Shown here: piece by piece, positions 19,334 through 27,100 of the stretch
How positions within the stretch are numbered: the stretch's first letter is position 1
Layout of the letters: every line of letters begins with the position of its first letter
From: Gaiellasilicea sp963705515
Lineage (GTDB): Bacteria; Actinomycetota; Thermoleophilia; Gaiellales; Gaiellaceae
NCBI GenBank assembly: GCA_963705515.1
Contig: CAVPJV010000009.1
Span: 124,001 to 188,000, forward strand
Reading direction: 5' to 3'
Length of the DNA stretch: 64,000 nucleotides
Position numbers and translations under genes: made by a program
Notes under the pieces: generated by a model
What the model saw: only the letters and a program-made list of their open reading frames with translations
What the model was told of the DNA's origin: nothing
The model's database searches: none

Positions 19334-20712
19334 GCAGGCGGGATGTTCTGGTTGATCCGGAAGAAGTTGTCCGGGTCGAGCTGCGACTTCAGCGCCTGCA
19401 GCCGCGCGTACTTCTCCGCCCCGTAGGAGTCGCGAACGCGGTCGGCGCCCTCGTCGCCGAGGAAGTTGACGTAGACGCCCTGGTGCCACGGCTCGAGCGC
19501 CGACCAGAAGCTCCGCACCCAGTCGCGCTCGCGCTCGAAGCCTTCCTCGTCCTCGGTGCAGACGCCGATGTTGTAGGTGAAGCCCGCGCCGCGCCCGTTG
19601 AAGGCGGTCTCGTCCTCGCCGACGCGGCTGACGGCGCCACCCATCTGCCAGATCGGGAACGAGCTCAGCGGCGACTCGATCTGCAGCGAGCGCTCGACCG
19701 TCAGGTCGATGATCTCGTCGGTCAGCTCGGCGACGTCGCAGCTCTTGAAGTAGTACCAACGGCCGGGCACGAAGCTCGGGTCGAGCATGGCCTGATGCGC
19801 GAGGTACGGCTTCTGTGTGCAGACGTCCGCGACCGGCGAGCCGAATTCGCGCAGCGGCTTGATGAAGCGCTCGCCCTCCTCGAGGTCGCCGACCCAGCAG
19901 CAGATCACCATCACGACCGGCTGGCCGTGCAGCTCCTCCGGGATGATCGGCAGGGGCGGCGCCTTGCGGTGGACGACGATCGTCATCAGGTCGTCCGGCG
20001 CCTCGGCAATCCAGTCGCGGTAGAAGCGGAGCACCTCGCCGGAGTCCGTCATCGGCCAGATCACCGGGCCGGCGAGGATCTGCGGCCCGAGCGGCACGCA
20101 CTCGAACTCGAACTCGGTGACGATTCCGAAGTTGCCGCCGCCGCCGCGCAGGCCCCAGAAGAGCTCGGCGTTCTCGTCGGCGCTCGCCTTGACGAACTCG
20201 CCGTCGGCGGTGACGAGATCGACGGAGCGGAGCCGGTCGACCGAAAGGCCGTGCTTGCGCATGATCCAGCCGATCCCGCCGCCGAGCGTCAGCCCTGCGA
20301 CGCCGGTGTGGGTGACGATGCCGGACGGCACCGCGAGCCCGAATGCCTGCGTCTCGCGGTCGAGCTCACCGAGCAGCACGCCGGCCTGCGCGCGCGCGAT
20401 GCGCTTCTCCGGGTCGACGCGTACGCCCTTCATCGGCGAGAGATCGATCATCAGCGCGTCGTCGGCGACCGAGTAGCCCGGGAACGAGTGGCCACCGCTG
20501 CGGATCGCGACTGGGATGCCGCTCGCGCGTGCCGCCTTGACGGCGGTGATCACGTCGGCAACGCCGGCACAGCGTGCGATCGCGGCCGGGCGCCGGTCGA
20601 TCGACCCGTTCCAGATCCGCCGGTGCACGTCGAATCCCGGGTCGTCCGGGCCGTGGATCTCGCCGCGGAAGGCTGCGGCGTCCAGCTCGAGCGCGTCGAC
20701 GGTCGTGCTCAC
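19330..20712 (-). CDS. FAD-binding oxidoreductase (berberine-bridge-enzyme type)
   Basis: A 460-residue flavoprotein with an FAD-binding PCMH domain (SGIPVAIRSGGHSFPGYS) and a C-terminal BBE domain ending YARLQALKSQLDPDNFFRIN. The His of SGGHS is the likely covalent FAD anchor. The second anchor Cys of bicovalent relatives is absent (THTGVAGLTLGGGIGW), so monocovalent flavin is expected. GTG start. Its end overlaps the convergent comB-like gene by 4 bp. Substrate class unknown (often carbohydrates or alcohols). Confidence 0.9.
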   Translation of the reverse strand: MSTTVDALELDAAAFRGEIHGPDDPGFDVHRRIWNGSIDRRPAAIARCAGVADVITAVKAARASGIPVAIRSGGHSFPGYSVADDALMIDLSPMKGVRVDPEKRIARAQAGVLLGELDRETQAFGLAVPSGIVTHTGVAGLTLGGGIGWIMRKHGLSVDRLRSVDLVTADGEFVKASADENAELFWGLRGGGGNFGIVTEFEFECVPLGPQILAGPVIWPMTDSGEVLRFYRDWIAEAPDDLMTIVVHRKAPPLPIIPEELHGQPVVMVICCWVGDLEEGERFIKPLREFGSPVADVCTQKPYLAHQAMLDPSFVPGRWYYFKSCDVAELTDEIIDLTVERSLQIESPLSSFPIWQMGGAVSRVGEDETAFNGRGAGFTYNIGVCTEDEEGFERERDWVRSFWSALEPWHQGVYVNFLGDEGADRVRDSYGAEKYARLQALKSQLDPDNFFRINQNIPPA

Positions 20713-20743
20713 GGGCCTAGTCTGGCAGGTTTCGACGCGAGGC

Positions 20744-21163
20744 TCAAAGCCGATTCGCGTCGTTGTCGAGCCATCGGCCGGACACGAGCGACCAGAATTC
20801 CGGCTGCTGTCGGAAGCCGACGGACTCGTAGAGCGCCTGCGCGTCGTCGGTCTGGAGCCCGATGTGCTGGCCCGGAACCGCGTCGATCAGCAGCCGCATC
20901 ATCCCGGTCGCGATTCCCTGCCGGCGGTGTGACGACACCGTCCAGACGTCGACGACGTAGGCGTTGCAGACACCGTCGGAGAGCAGCCGCGCCGTCCCGA
21001 CGACGCGGTCGCCGTCACGGGCGATCGCAACGTGCTGTGACTGCTCGAACGAGCGCCTGAGCGCCGCCGGCGAGCGTCCGTTGTCGAACGCGTCCGCGAC
21101 CAGGTCTGCCCGTACGGCCGCCCAGTCGATTCCGTCGAGCGAGCTGTCGATCCGGACGCTCAC
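20744..21163 (-). CDS. GNAT-family N-acetyltransferase
   Basis: A 139-residue single-domain acetyltransferase with the acetyl-CoA loop VDVWTVSSHRRQGIATGMMR and the C-terminal DDAQALYESVGFRQQPEFWS. GTG start. It sits 8 bp from the remnant glycosyltransferase on the same strand. Substrate unknown. Confidence 0.87.
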   Translation of the reverse strand: MSVRIDSSLDGIDWAAVRADLVADAFDNGRSPAALRRSFEQSQHVAIARDGDRVVGTARLLSDGVCNAYVVDVWTVSSHRRQGIATGMMRLLIDAVPGQHIGLQTDDAQALYESVGFRQQPEFWSLVSGRWLDNDANRL

Positions 21164-21170
21164 CCGTCCA

Positions 21171-21589
21171 CTATCGCAGCCGCTTCAGGAGCTCCACCGC
21201 GAGCTCCGGCCCGGGAGCGCGGCGAACTCCTGCTGCAGCCGCTCGGCGGCGAGCACCGCGCCGTAATGGGTCTCCCTCCGACGAGGACGTCCGGCCGCCA
21301 TCGGCACGAGCGCGTGGATGCCGGCGGCGCGCTCGCGGGAGCGGAGGACGAAGCCGTCGCGAAAGTCCTTCGCCTCGCGCTCGGGATCGAGCGGCTGCAG
21401 CGGGAGCCGTTGCGGCGGCTGTCCGGCGGCTCGGTCGCGAAGACCTCGAATCCGAGTTCCTCGACGGCAGGGAGGATCGAGGACGGCCCGCGAATGCGAC
21501 CCGGTGGCCGGCGGCGCGGCCGCGTGCGCGAGGGGCAGCAGCGGCTCGACATGGCTACGCCCGCCGGTGAAGGCAAAGAGGATCCGCAT
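21171..21589 (-). pseudogene. Degraded glycosyltransferase (UGT/MurG-like) fragment
   Basis: The N-terminus MRILFAFTGGRSHVEPLLPL is that of a GT1-type glycosyltransferase. The expected continuation (SSILPAVEELGFEVFATEPP, then RPDVLVGG) is spread over different frames, and the rest of the roughly 400-residue family length is missing. The last residues (ELAVELLKRLR, stop at 21171) look like a normal C-terminus. Multiple frameshifts plus a large internal deletion make this a true remnant, unlike the single-base breaks elsewhere in the window. Confidence 0.75.
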
Positions 21590-21606
21590 GCGACGATCCT
21601 ACGCGG

Positions 21607-21634
21607 TTGACAGGAACACCTGTTCGGGTATAGA
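21607..21634 (+). promoter_or_regulatory. SOS-type promoter of imuB-dnaE2 (TTGACA-N16-TATAGA)
   Basis: A near-consensus sigma-70 promoter: -35 TTGACA at 21607-21612 and -10 TATAGA at 21629-21634, 16-bp spacer. The start site should fall around 21641-21643, only a few bases before the ATG at 21647. No Shine-Dalgarno is present, so the message is probably leaderless or nearly so. Two LexA-type boxes overlap the spacer and the -10. Confidence 0.75.
21614..21625. promoter_or_regulatory. LexA box 1 (SOS box) in the promoter spacer
   Basis: GAACACCTGTTC fits the Gram-positive/actinobacterial LexA motif GAAC-N4-GTTC exactly. It fills the spacer between the -35 and -10 elements, so bound LexA would block RNA polymerase. 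Confidence 0.8.
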
Positions 21635-21644
21635 ACATATGTTC
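21633..21644. promoter_or_regulatory. LexA box 2 (SOS box) over the -10 and start site
   Basis: GAACATATGTTC is a fully symmetric GAAC-N4-GTTC box, 19 bp (centre to centre) from box 1. It overlaps the last bases of the -10 element and ends 2 nt before the ATG of imuB. Tandem boxes at nearly two helical turns suggest tight, possibly cooperative, repression. Confidence 0.82.
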
Positions 21645-21646
21645 CC

Positions 21647-22832
21647 ATGATCGCCTGTCTCCTCATCCCCGGCTTCGAGTTGCGCGCGGCGCTGCGGGAC
21701 AAGCCGAGGCTGGCACTCGTCCCGGCGGCGCTTTCGCCGCTGCCGGGGACGGAGCAGCTGATCGGGCCCGTCACCGCCGCCGCGGAGCTCGCGGGCGTGC
21801 AGCCCGGGAATGCGGATGGGGGAGGCGCTCGCGATGTGCCCGCAGCTCGTGCTGGTCGAGCAGGATCCGGCCGCGGTCGAGCGCGAGTGGGAGGGGGTGC
21901 TGCAGCGGCTCGAGGACTCGGGCTTCGCGGTCGACCCCGAGGAGCCGGGACGCGTCTACTTCGAGACGAAGGGCGTCGAGCGGCTGTACGGAGGCTTGGA
22001 GGCGGCGCTCCAGCGGGCGCTCGCCTCCGTCGGAGCTGCCTGGGATCCACGCGCGGGCGCGGCGCAGCGCCGGTTCGCCGCCCTTGCGGCGGCGAGCGTC
22101 GCGCGTCCCGGGCAGGCACTCGTCGTGTCGGCCGGCAAGGAGGAGGGCTTTCTGGCACCGCTGCCGCTCTCGCTCCTGCCGCTCCCGGCCGACCGCTACG
22201 CGGAGCTGGAGGGTCTGGGCGTGCGCCGGCTGGGTGAGCTGGCCGCCCTGCCCGGGGGAGCTGTCGCGGAGCGGCTCGGCCGGGAAGGCCGGCAGGCGTG
22301 GGGGCTCGCACGCGGCGGCGAAAGCGGCCGCGTGCGAGGTCGGCGGCCGGCGGCAGAGCTCGTCGAGGCGCTCGAGTTCCCGGAGCCTGTCGGGAACGAG
22401 CTGACGCTCCGCCGCGGCTTCGGCTCGCTGCTCGACCGGCTGCTCGCCCGGCCGGAGCGGGCGGGCCGGCCGTTCCGCAAGGTTGCGCTTTCGGCGAAGC
22501 TCGTCGGCGGCGGCTCCTGGCGCCGGACGCTGACGCTGCGCGAGCCGACGGCCGACCGGCCGCGCCTGCGGGCGGCGCTCGGCCCGAAGCTGCTCGAGAT
22601 CCCCGCCCCCGCCGTTGAGCTGCGGCTGGAGGCTGTCGAGCTCTCAGAGTCGGTCGGCCAGCAGCTCGAGCTCGTCAAGCCGGTGGGGGACGAGCTGCAG
22701 GCGCGCCTGAGCGACGGGCTGCGCCAGGTGCGCGCCAGCACCGGCTCGGGCTCCGTCGTCGCCGTCGTGGAGGTGGCGCCGTGGTCGCGGATTCCCGAAA
22801 CCCGGTCGCTGTTCGTGCCGCGGGACGAGTAG
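21647..22832 (+). CDS. imuB: ImuB-like inactive Y-family DNA polymerase homologue, apparent +1 frameshift near 21810
   Basis: Accessory factor of the ImuB-DnaE2 mutasome. The N-terminus MIACLLIPGFELRAALRDKP occupies the place of the Y-family palm motif but lacks the catalytic carboxylates, as known for ImuB. The frame breaks at GGGAATG (21807-21812); removing one A reads VQPGMRMGEALAMCPQLVLV and continues to 22832, 394 residues. Further marks are a helix-hairpin-helix (LGVRRLGELAALPGGAVAER), the little-finger domain and a possible clamp-binding QLELV. No imuA is seen nearby. Likely SOS-induced. Confidence 0.85.
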
Positions 22833-22844
22833 CCGTCCGTTTTC

Positions 22845-22875
22845 GCCATGTCCGGGGTCAGACCCCGGACATGGC
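22845..22875. repeat. Perfect 15-bp palindrome, GGGGTC-A-GACCCC family, copy 1
   Basis: Left arm GCCATGTCCGGGGTC at 22845-22859, a single central A, then the exact reverse complement to 22875. It begins 12 nt after the imuB stop. A related copy follows at 22946-22967. It may work as a hairpin in the imuB-dnaE2 transcript. Confidence 0.8.
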
Positions 22876-22925
22876 CGCTTCGTCCTCGCTCTGCAGCCGC
22901 CTGCAGGGAAAAAGCCTCGCGAGCA

Positions 22926-22967
22926 CGTGTCCGTTCCGGACACGACGGGGTCTGACCCCGGACACGT
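22926..22967. repeat. Compound palindrome, GGGGTC-T-GACCCC family, copy 2
   Basis: CGGGGTC (22946-22952), central T, GACCCCG (22954-22960) is the same core as copy 1 in the opposite orientation, again flanked by GGACACG. Immediately upstream, CGTGTCCG (22926) and CGGACACG (22937) form a second hairpin, so alternative pairings are possible. It ends 13 nt before the GTG of the next gene. Confidence 0.7.
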
Positions 22968-22980
22968 CCCGAAGGGTGGG

Positions 22981-23238
22981 GTGGCGGGCGTGCTGAAGGC
23001 GGCGGGGCGGATCAACGCGCCGCGGCCCGCGCTCGTCGAGGCGAGCCCCGTCGGCGTGCCGACACGCGTGAACCGCGAAGGGGTCGCGCTCGTGCGCGAG
23101 GAGTGGCGCGTCGTCGACCGCTGGTGGACAGAGGAACCGCTCGACCGCCGCTACTTCGACCTCGTGCTCGAGTCGGGCCGGAACGCGTGTGTCTTCCGCG
23201 ACGAGGAAGCCGGCTGCTGGTTCAGCCAGCGGGCCTGA
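22981..23238 (+). CDS. Small conserved protein of imuB-dnaE2 cassettes, unknown function
   Basis: An 85-residue protein from the GTG at 22981 (GTG at 22927 is a less likely start because it would translate the palindrome). The C-terminal half WRVVDRWWTEEPLDRRYFDL then VFRDEEAGCWFSQRA resembles the short protein that sits between imuB and dnaE2 in many actinobacterial cassettes. No catalytic motif is visible. A role in the mutasome is suggested by position only. Confidence 0.72.
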   Translation: MAGVLKAAGRINAPRPALVEASPVGVPTRVNREGVALVREEWRVVDRWWTEEPLDRRYFDLVLESGRNACVFRDEEAGCWFSQRA

Positions 23239-23243
23239 GCGAT

Positions 23244-23268
23244 GCCAAGTAACAGACTGTTACTTGGC
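23244..23268. repeat. 25-bp palindromic repeat, copy A (consensus)
   Basis: Arm GCCAAGTAACAG, central A, then the exact reverse complement (12-bp stem). It lies between convergent genes. The TAA stop of the TfoX-like gene on the minus strand (23260-23262) and its last two codons are part of the repeat. Copies B (25095) and E (36561) are identical over all 25 bp. Confidence 0.85.
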
Positions 23269-23568
23269 CAGAGCGCGAGCGGCGAACGACTCCCACTCGG
23301 CCGCATGCGCCTCCGGCACGACGACCCACTCCTTGAAGGGCTGTCCCTTCCCGGAGGGGTCGAACAGATGGGCGCCGTCGAGCGCCAGCGCCCGCGCGTG
23401 CGCGTCCGGATCGGGGAGCTTGAAGACCATCGCGCCGCGCGTGAAGCCGGCGACCATCTTCCCGCTCCGCTTCACGCACGGCATGCCCATCATCTGCGAC
23501 GGCTCGACGTCGTCGTGCCGGGCGCAGAGGTCGTCGACGAGCTCGTCGTAGCGCTCCCGCGCGTCCAC
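23260..23568 (-). CDS. TfoX/Sxy N-terminal domain-like protein
   Basis: A 102-residue single-domain protein with the TfoX-N signature: PSQMMGMPCVKRSGKMVAGF, then GAMVFKLPDPDAHARALALD and a C-terminal EWVVVPEAHAAEWESFA. Proteobacterial TfoX controls competence, but stand-alone actinobacterial versions have no known role. The last codons and stop come from palindromic repeat copy A. Confidence 0.8.
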   Translation of the reverse strand: MDARERYDELVDDLCARHDDVEPSQMMGMPCVKRSGKMVAGFTRGAMVFKLPDPDAHARALALDGAHLFDPSGKGQPFKEWVVVPEAHAAEWESFAARALAK

Positions 23569-23577
23569 GCGCCGAGT

Positions 23578-24165
23578 CTACGCCCGGATCTCGAGGAAGC
23601 GCCCGTCCTCGAGGGCATAGAGGCACGTCAGCCGGCCGGACGCCTGCCCCGGCTCGTCCCGCACCTCGATCCGGATCTCGTCCCGGTCGATGAGGACGCC
23701 GCCGGTTCCCGGCGGGACGACGATTGCCTCCGTCAAAGGCAGGCCGCCGTCCTCGGGCGGCTCCCACTGGTCGAAGTCCGGGTTGCGCCCGCGCAGGTAG
23801 TCGGCGAACCCCGCGCTCGGCGCGTGGAAGTTCAGGTAGCGCAGCTCGCCGTCGCCCGCGTTGCGGAAGCCGTGGACGAGCAGCGGCGGCGCGAACGCGA
23901 GCGTCCAGGCCGGCAGGATGCGCTCCTCCGCCTCCGGCCCGACGAAGAGCGTCAGCTCGCCGCCGAGGACGAAGAAGAGGTCGCTGTGGGTGCGATGGAT
24001 GTGCGGCGAGGCGCCGTCGCGGTGCGGCCCGAAGCGGGTCCACGTGACGACGAGCTCGTCCCGGTCGCAGAGGATCTCGACCCGCCGGTCCGGGACATCG
24101 CCGACGACCTCACCCTCGCCGGGCACTAGGAGCAGCGGTTGGCCTACGTCGAGCTCCACTGCCAT
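23578..24165 (-). CDS. Cupin-domain protein
   Basis: A 195-residue (or about 183-residue) beta-barrel protein with the cupin metal motif DGASPHIHRTHSDLFFVLGG and a second strand block FAPPLLVHGFRNAGDG. The longest start (24165) overlaps the divergent dnaE2 start by 27 bp. A GTG at 24126 (LLV-PGEGEVVGDVPDRR) would remove the overlap and may be the real start. Substrate unknown. Confidence 0.82.
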   Translation of the reverse strand: MAVELDVGQPLLLVPGEGEVVGDVPDRRVEILCDRDELVVTWTRFGPHRDGASPHIHRTHSDLFFVLGGELTLFVGPEAEERILPAWTLAFAPPLLVHGFRNAGDGELRYLNFHAPSAGFADYLRGRNPDFDQWEPPEDGGLPLTEAIVVPPGTGGVLIDRDEIRIEVRDEPGQASGRLTCLYALEDGRFLEIRA

Positions 24166-27100
24166 TCAGCCTATTCGTTCCTCGACGGCGCGTCTCATCC
24201 CGAGGAGCTGGCGCTGCGGGCGGCGGAGCTCGGCTACGAGGCGCTCGCGCTCACCGACCACGACGGCGTCTACGGCTCGCTCGAGCTCGCCCACGCGGCG
24301 AAGCTCGTCGGCGTCCGCGCGATCACCGGCGCCGAGATCACCCTGCACGGTGGGGCGCACGTGACCGTCCTCGTCGAGACGTCGCAGGGCTACGCGAACC
24401 TCTGCCGCCTCCTCACCGCCGCGCACGCGCACACGCGGCCGACGCGTCGCAAAGCGACGCCTTCAGGGATTTTGGCGCGATCGGAATCTGCTTCCGCAGA
24501 TTCGGATCTTGCGCAGAGAACAGGAGAGCTGCTGCCACCCGCCCTCGACCCCGCGCTGCTCGCGGAGCTGAACGACGGCCTCGTCTGCCTCTCCGGCTGC
24601 GCGCGCGACGGGCTCGGCGTCCGCGACCCGAACGCCGCCGCCGAGCTCGCCCGCGCGTTCGGGCGGGAGCGCTTCTACGTCGAGCTGCAGCGGCCGTTCG
24701 AGCGCGGGGACGCGCGCCGCAACGCGCTCTTGCGCGATCTCGCCGAGCACGCCGGCGTCGAGACCGTCGTCACCGGGAACGCCCATGCGCACGATCCGCG
24801 CCGCACCGCGCTCCAGGACGTCCTCGTCGCGATCCGCCACAACACCTCGCTCGAGGCGAGCGAGCGCGAGCGGCGCGGCAACCGCGAGAGCATCCTGCGC
24901 GCGCCGGCGGAGCTGCTCGAGCTCTTCCCCGACGACCGCGACGCCGTCCTCCGTACCGCCGAGATCGCCGCACGGCTCGAGTTCGACCTGACCGAGGAGC
25001 TCGGCTACCGCTATCCCGACTTCTCCGACGGCGACGTGCCGGCGATCACCCAGCTCGCCGAGGTCTGCAACGACGCGTTCGCGAGCCGCTACCCGCCAAG
25101 TAACAGACTGTTACTTGGCCGGGCACGGGCGCGGCTGGAGACTGAGCTGCGGCTGATCGAAGAGCTCGGCCTCGCGGGCTTCTTCCTCCTGCACTGGGAG
25201 GTGCTCGAGCTGGCGCGGGAGCTCGCGAACGGGATCCGGGGGCCGGGATCGCCGCGGCGCTGGCTGCCGCCCGGCCGCGGCCGGGGCTCGTCGGTCGGGT
25301 CGATCGTCTGCTACCTGACCGGCCTCTCGCACGTCGACCCGGTCGCGCAGAACCTCTCGCTCGGCCGCTTCCTCAACCGTGAGCTGATGTCGGTGCCGGA
25401 CATCGACCTCGACTTCCCGCGCGACATCCGCGAGCAGCTGATCCTCGGCGTCACCGAGCGCTACGGGCGCAAGCACGCCTCGCTCGTCGCCAGCTTCTCC
25501 ACCTACCGGGCGCGCGGCGCGATTCGTGACGTCGGCAAGGCGCTCGGGCTGCCGTTCGCCGAGCTGGAACGGCTCGCGCGCGTCTCCGACGGCTGGAACG
25601 CGACCAGGGTGGCCGAGGAGCTCGCCTTGCTCCCCGAGGCCGAGCGGCGGCTGCTCTCGCCGCGCTGGCGCGCCTTCGCCGAGCTGACGCGCGAGATCGC
25701 AGGGCTGCCGCGCCACATCTCGCAGCACCCGGGCGGGATGGTGATCTCCAGCAGGCCGCTCGTCGAGCTGGTGCCGGTGCAGCCGGCGGCGATGACCGGC
25801 AGGCAGATCTGCCAGTGGGACAAGGACTCCTGCTCCGACGCCGGCTTCCTCAAGATCGACCTGCTCGGGCTCGGGATGCTCTCGGCGGTCGAGGACTGCG
25901 TCGAGCAGATCGCCGAGGTCTACGGCGAGCCGATCGACCTGTCCCGGATCCCGCTCGCCGACGCTGATGTCTTCGCGGACATCCAGCGGGCGGACACGAT
26001 TGGCGACTTCCAGATCGAGAGCCGCGCGCAGATGCAGAGCCTGCTGCGGACGAAGCCGGAGAACCTCGACGACCTGACCGTGCAGGTCGCGCTCGTGCGC
26101 CCGGGGCCGATCCAGGGCAAGGCCGTGCACCCGTACATCGACGCGCGCGAGCGGCTGCGGGTCGACCCGGACTACGTGCCGCCCGTCGACCACGAGCTAC
26201 TGCGCGAGCCGCTTCGCGACACGCACGGCGTCGTCGTCTTCCAGGACCAGGTGCTCGACGTGGCGATGGCGCTCGCCGGCTTCACGATCGGCGAGGCGGA
26301 GGGACTGCGGCGCGCGATGAGCCGGAAGCGGAGCGAGGAGGCGATCGAGGCGTTCCGGCAGCGGTTCATCGAGGGCGCCGCGCGGAACGGCGTCGACGGC
26401 GAGACGGCCGACAAGGTCTACGACAAGCTCGCGGCCTTCTCCGGCTTCGGTTTTCCCAAGTCGCACGCGGCCGCATTCGGCCTCCTCGCCTACCAGTCGG
26501 CGTGGCTGCGGCACCACTACCCGGCCGAGTTCCTCTGCTCGCTCCTGAACGCGCAGCCGATGGGCTTCTATCCGCCGTCCTCGCTCGTCCGCGACGCCCA
26601 GCGGCGAGGGGTGGAGGTCCGCCCTCCGGACGTCAACCTCAGCGAGGTGTTCTGCACATGGGAAGAGAGTGCGGTGCGGATGGGGCTGAAGTACGTCAAG
26701 TCGGTGGGGGAGGACGACGCCGAGGCGGTCGTCGCCGAGCGCGAGGCGCGCGGCGAGTTCGAGAGCGTCGGCGACCTGGCGCGGCGGCTGCCGCTCGACG
26801 CGCGCGAGCTCGAGGCGCTCCTCCGCAGCGGCGCCTGCGACCGCTTCGGCAAGCGGCGCGACCTGCTCTGGGAGCTCGGGCTCGTCACCCGCCCGCAGAC
26901 CGTCCAGCGCGAGCACAAGCAGCTCTCGCTCGAGCTCGACCCGACGGTGGCCACGCCCGAGCTGCCGGATCTGACCGCCTGGGAGCGGATGCTCGCCGAC
27001 TACGCGACGACGAGCGTCTCGATCGACGTGCACCCGCTGACGCTGCTGCGCCCGCACCTGCCGCCCGAGGTGCTGCCGAGCGACCGGCTGAACGAGGCGC

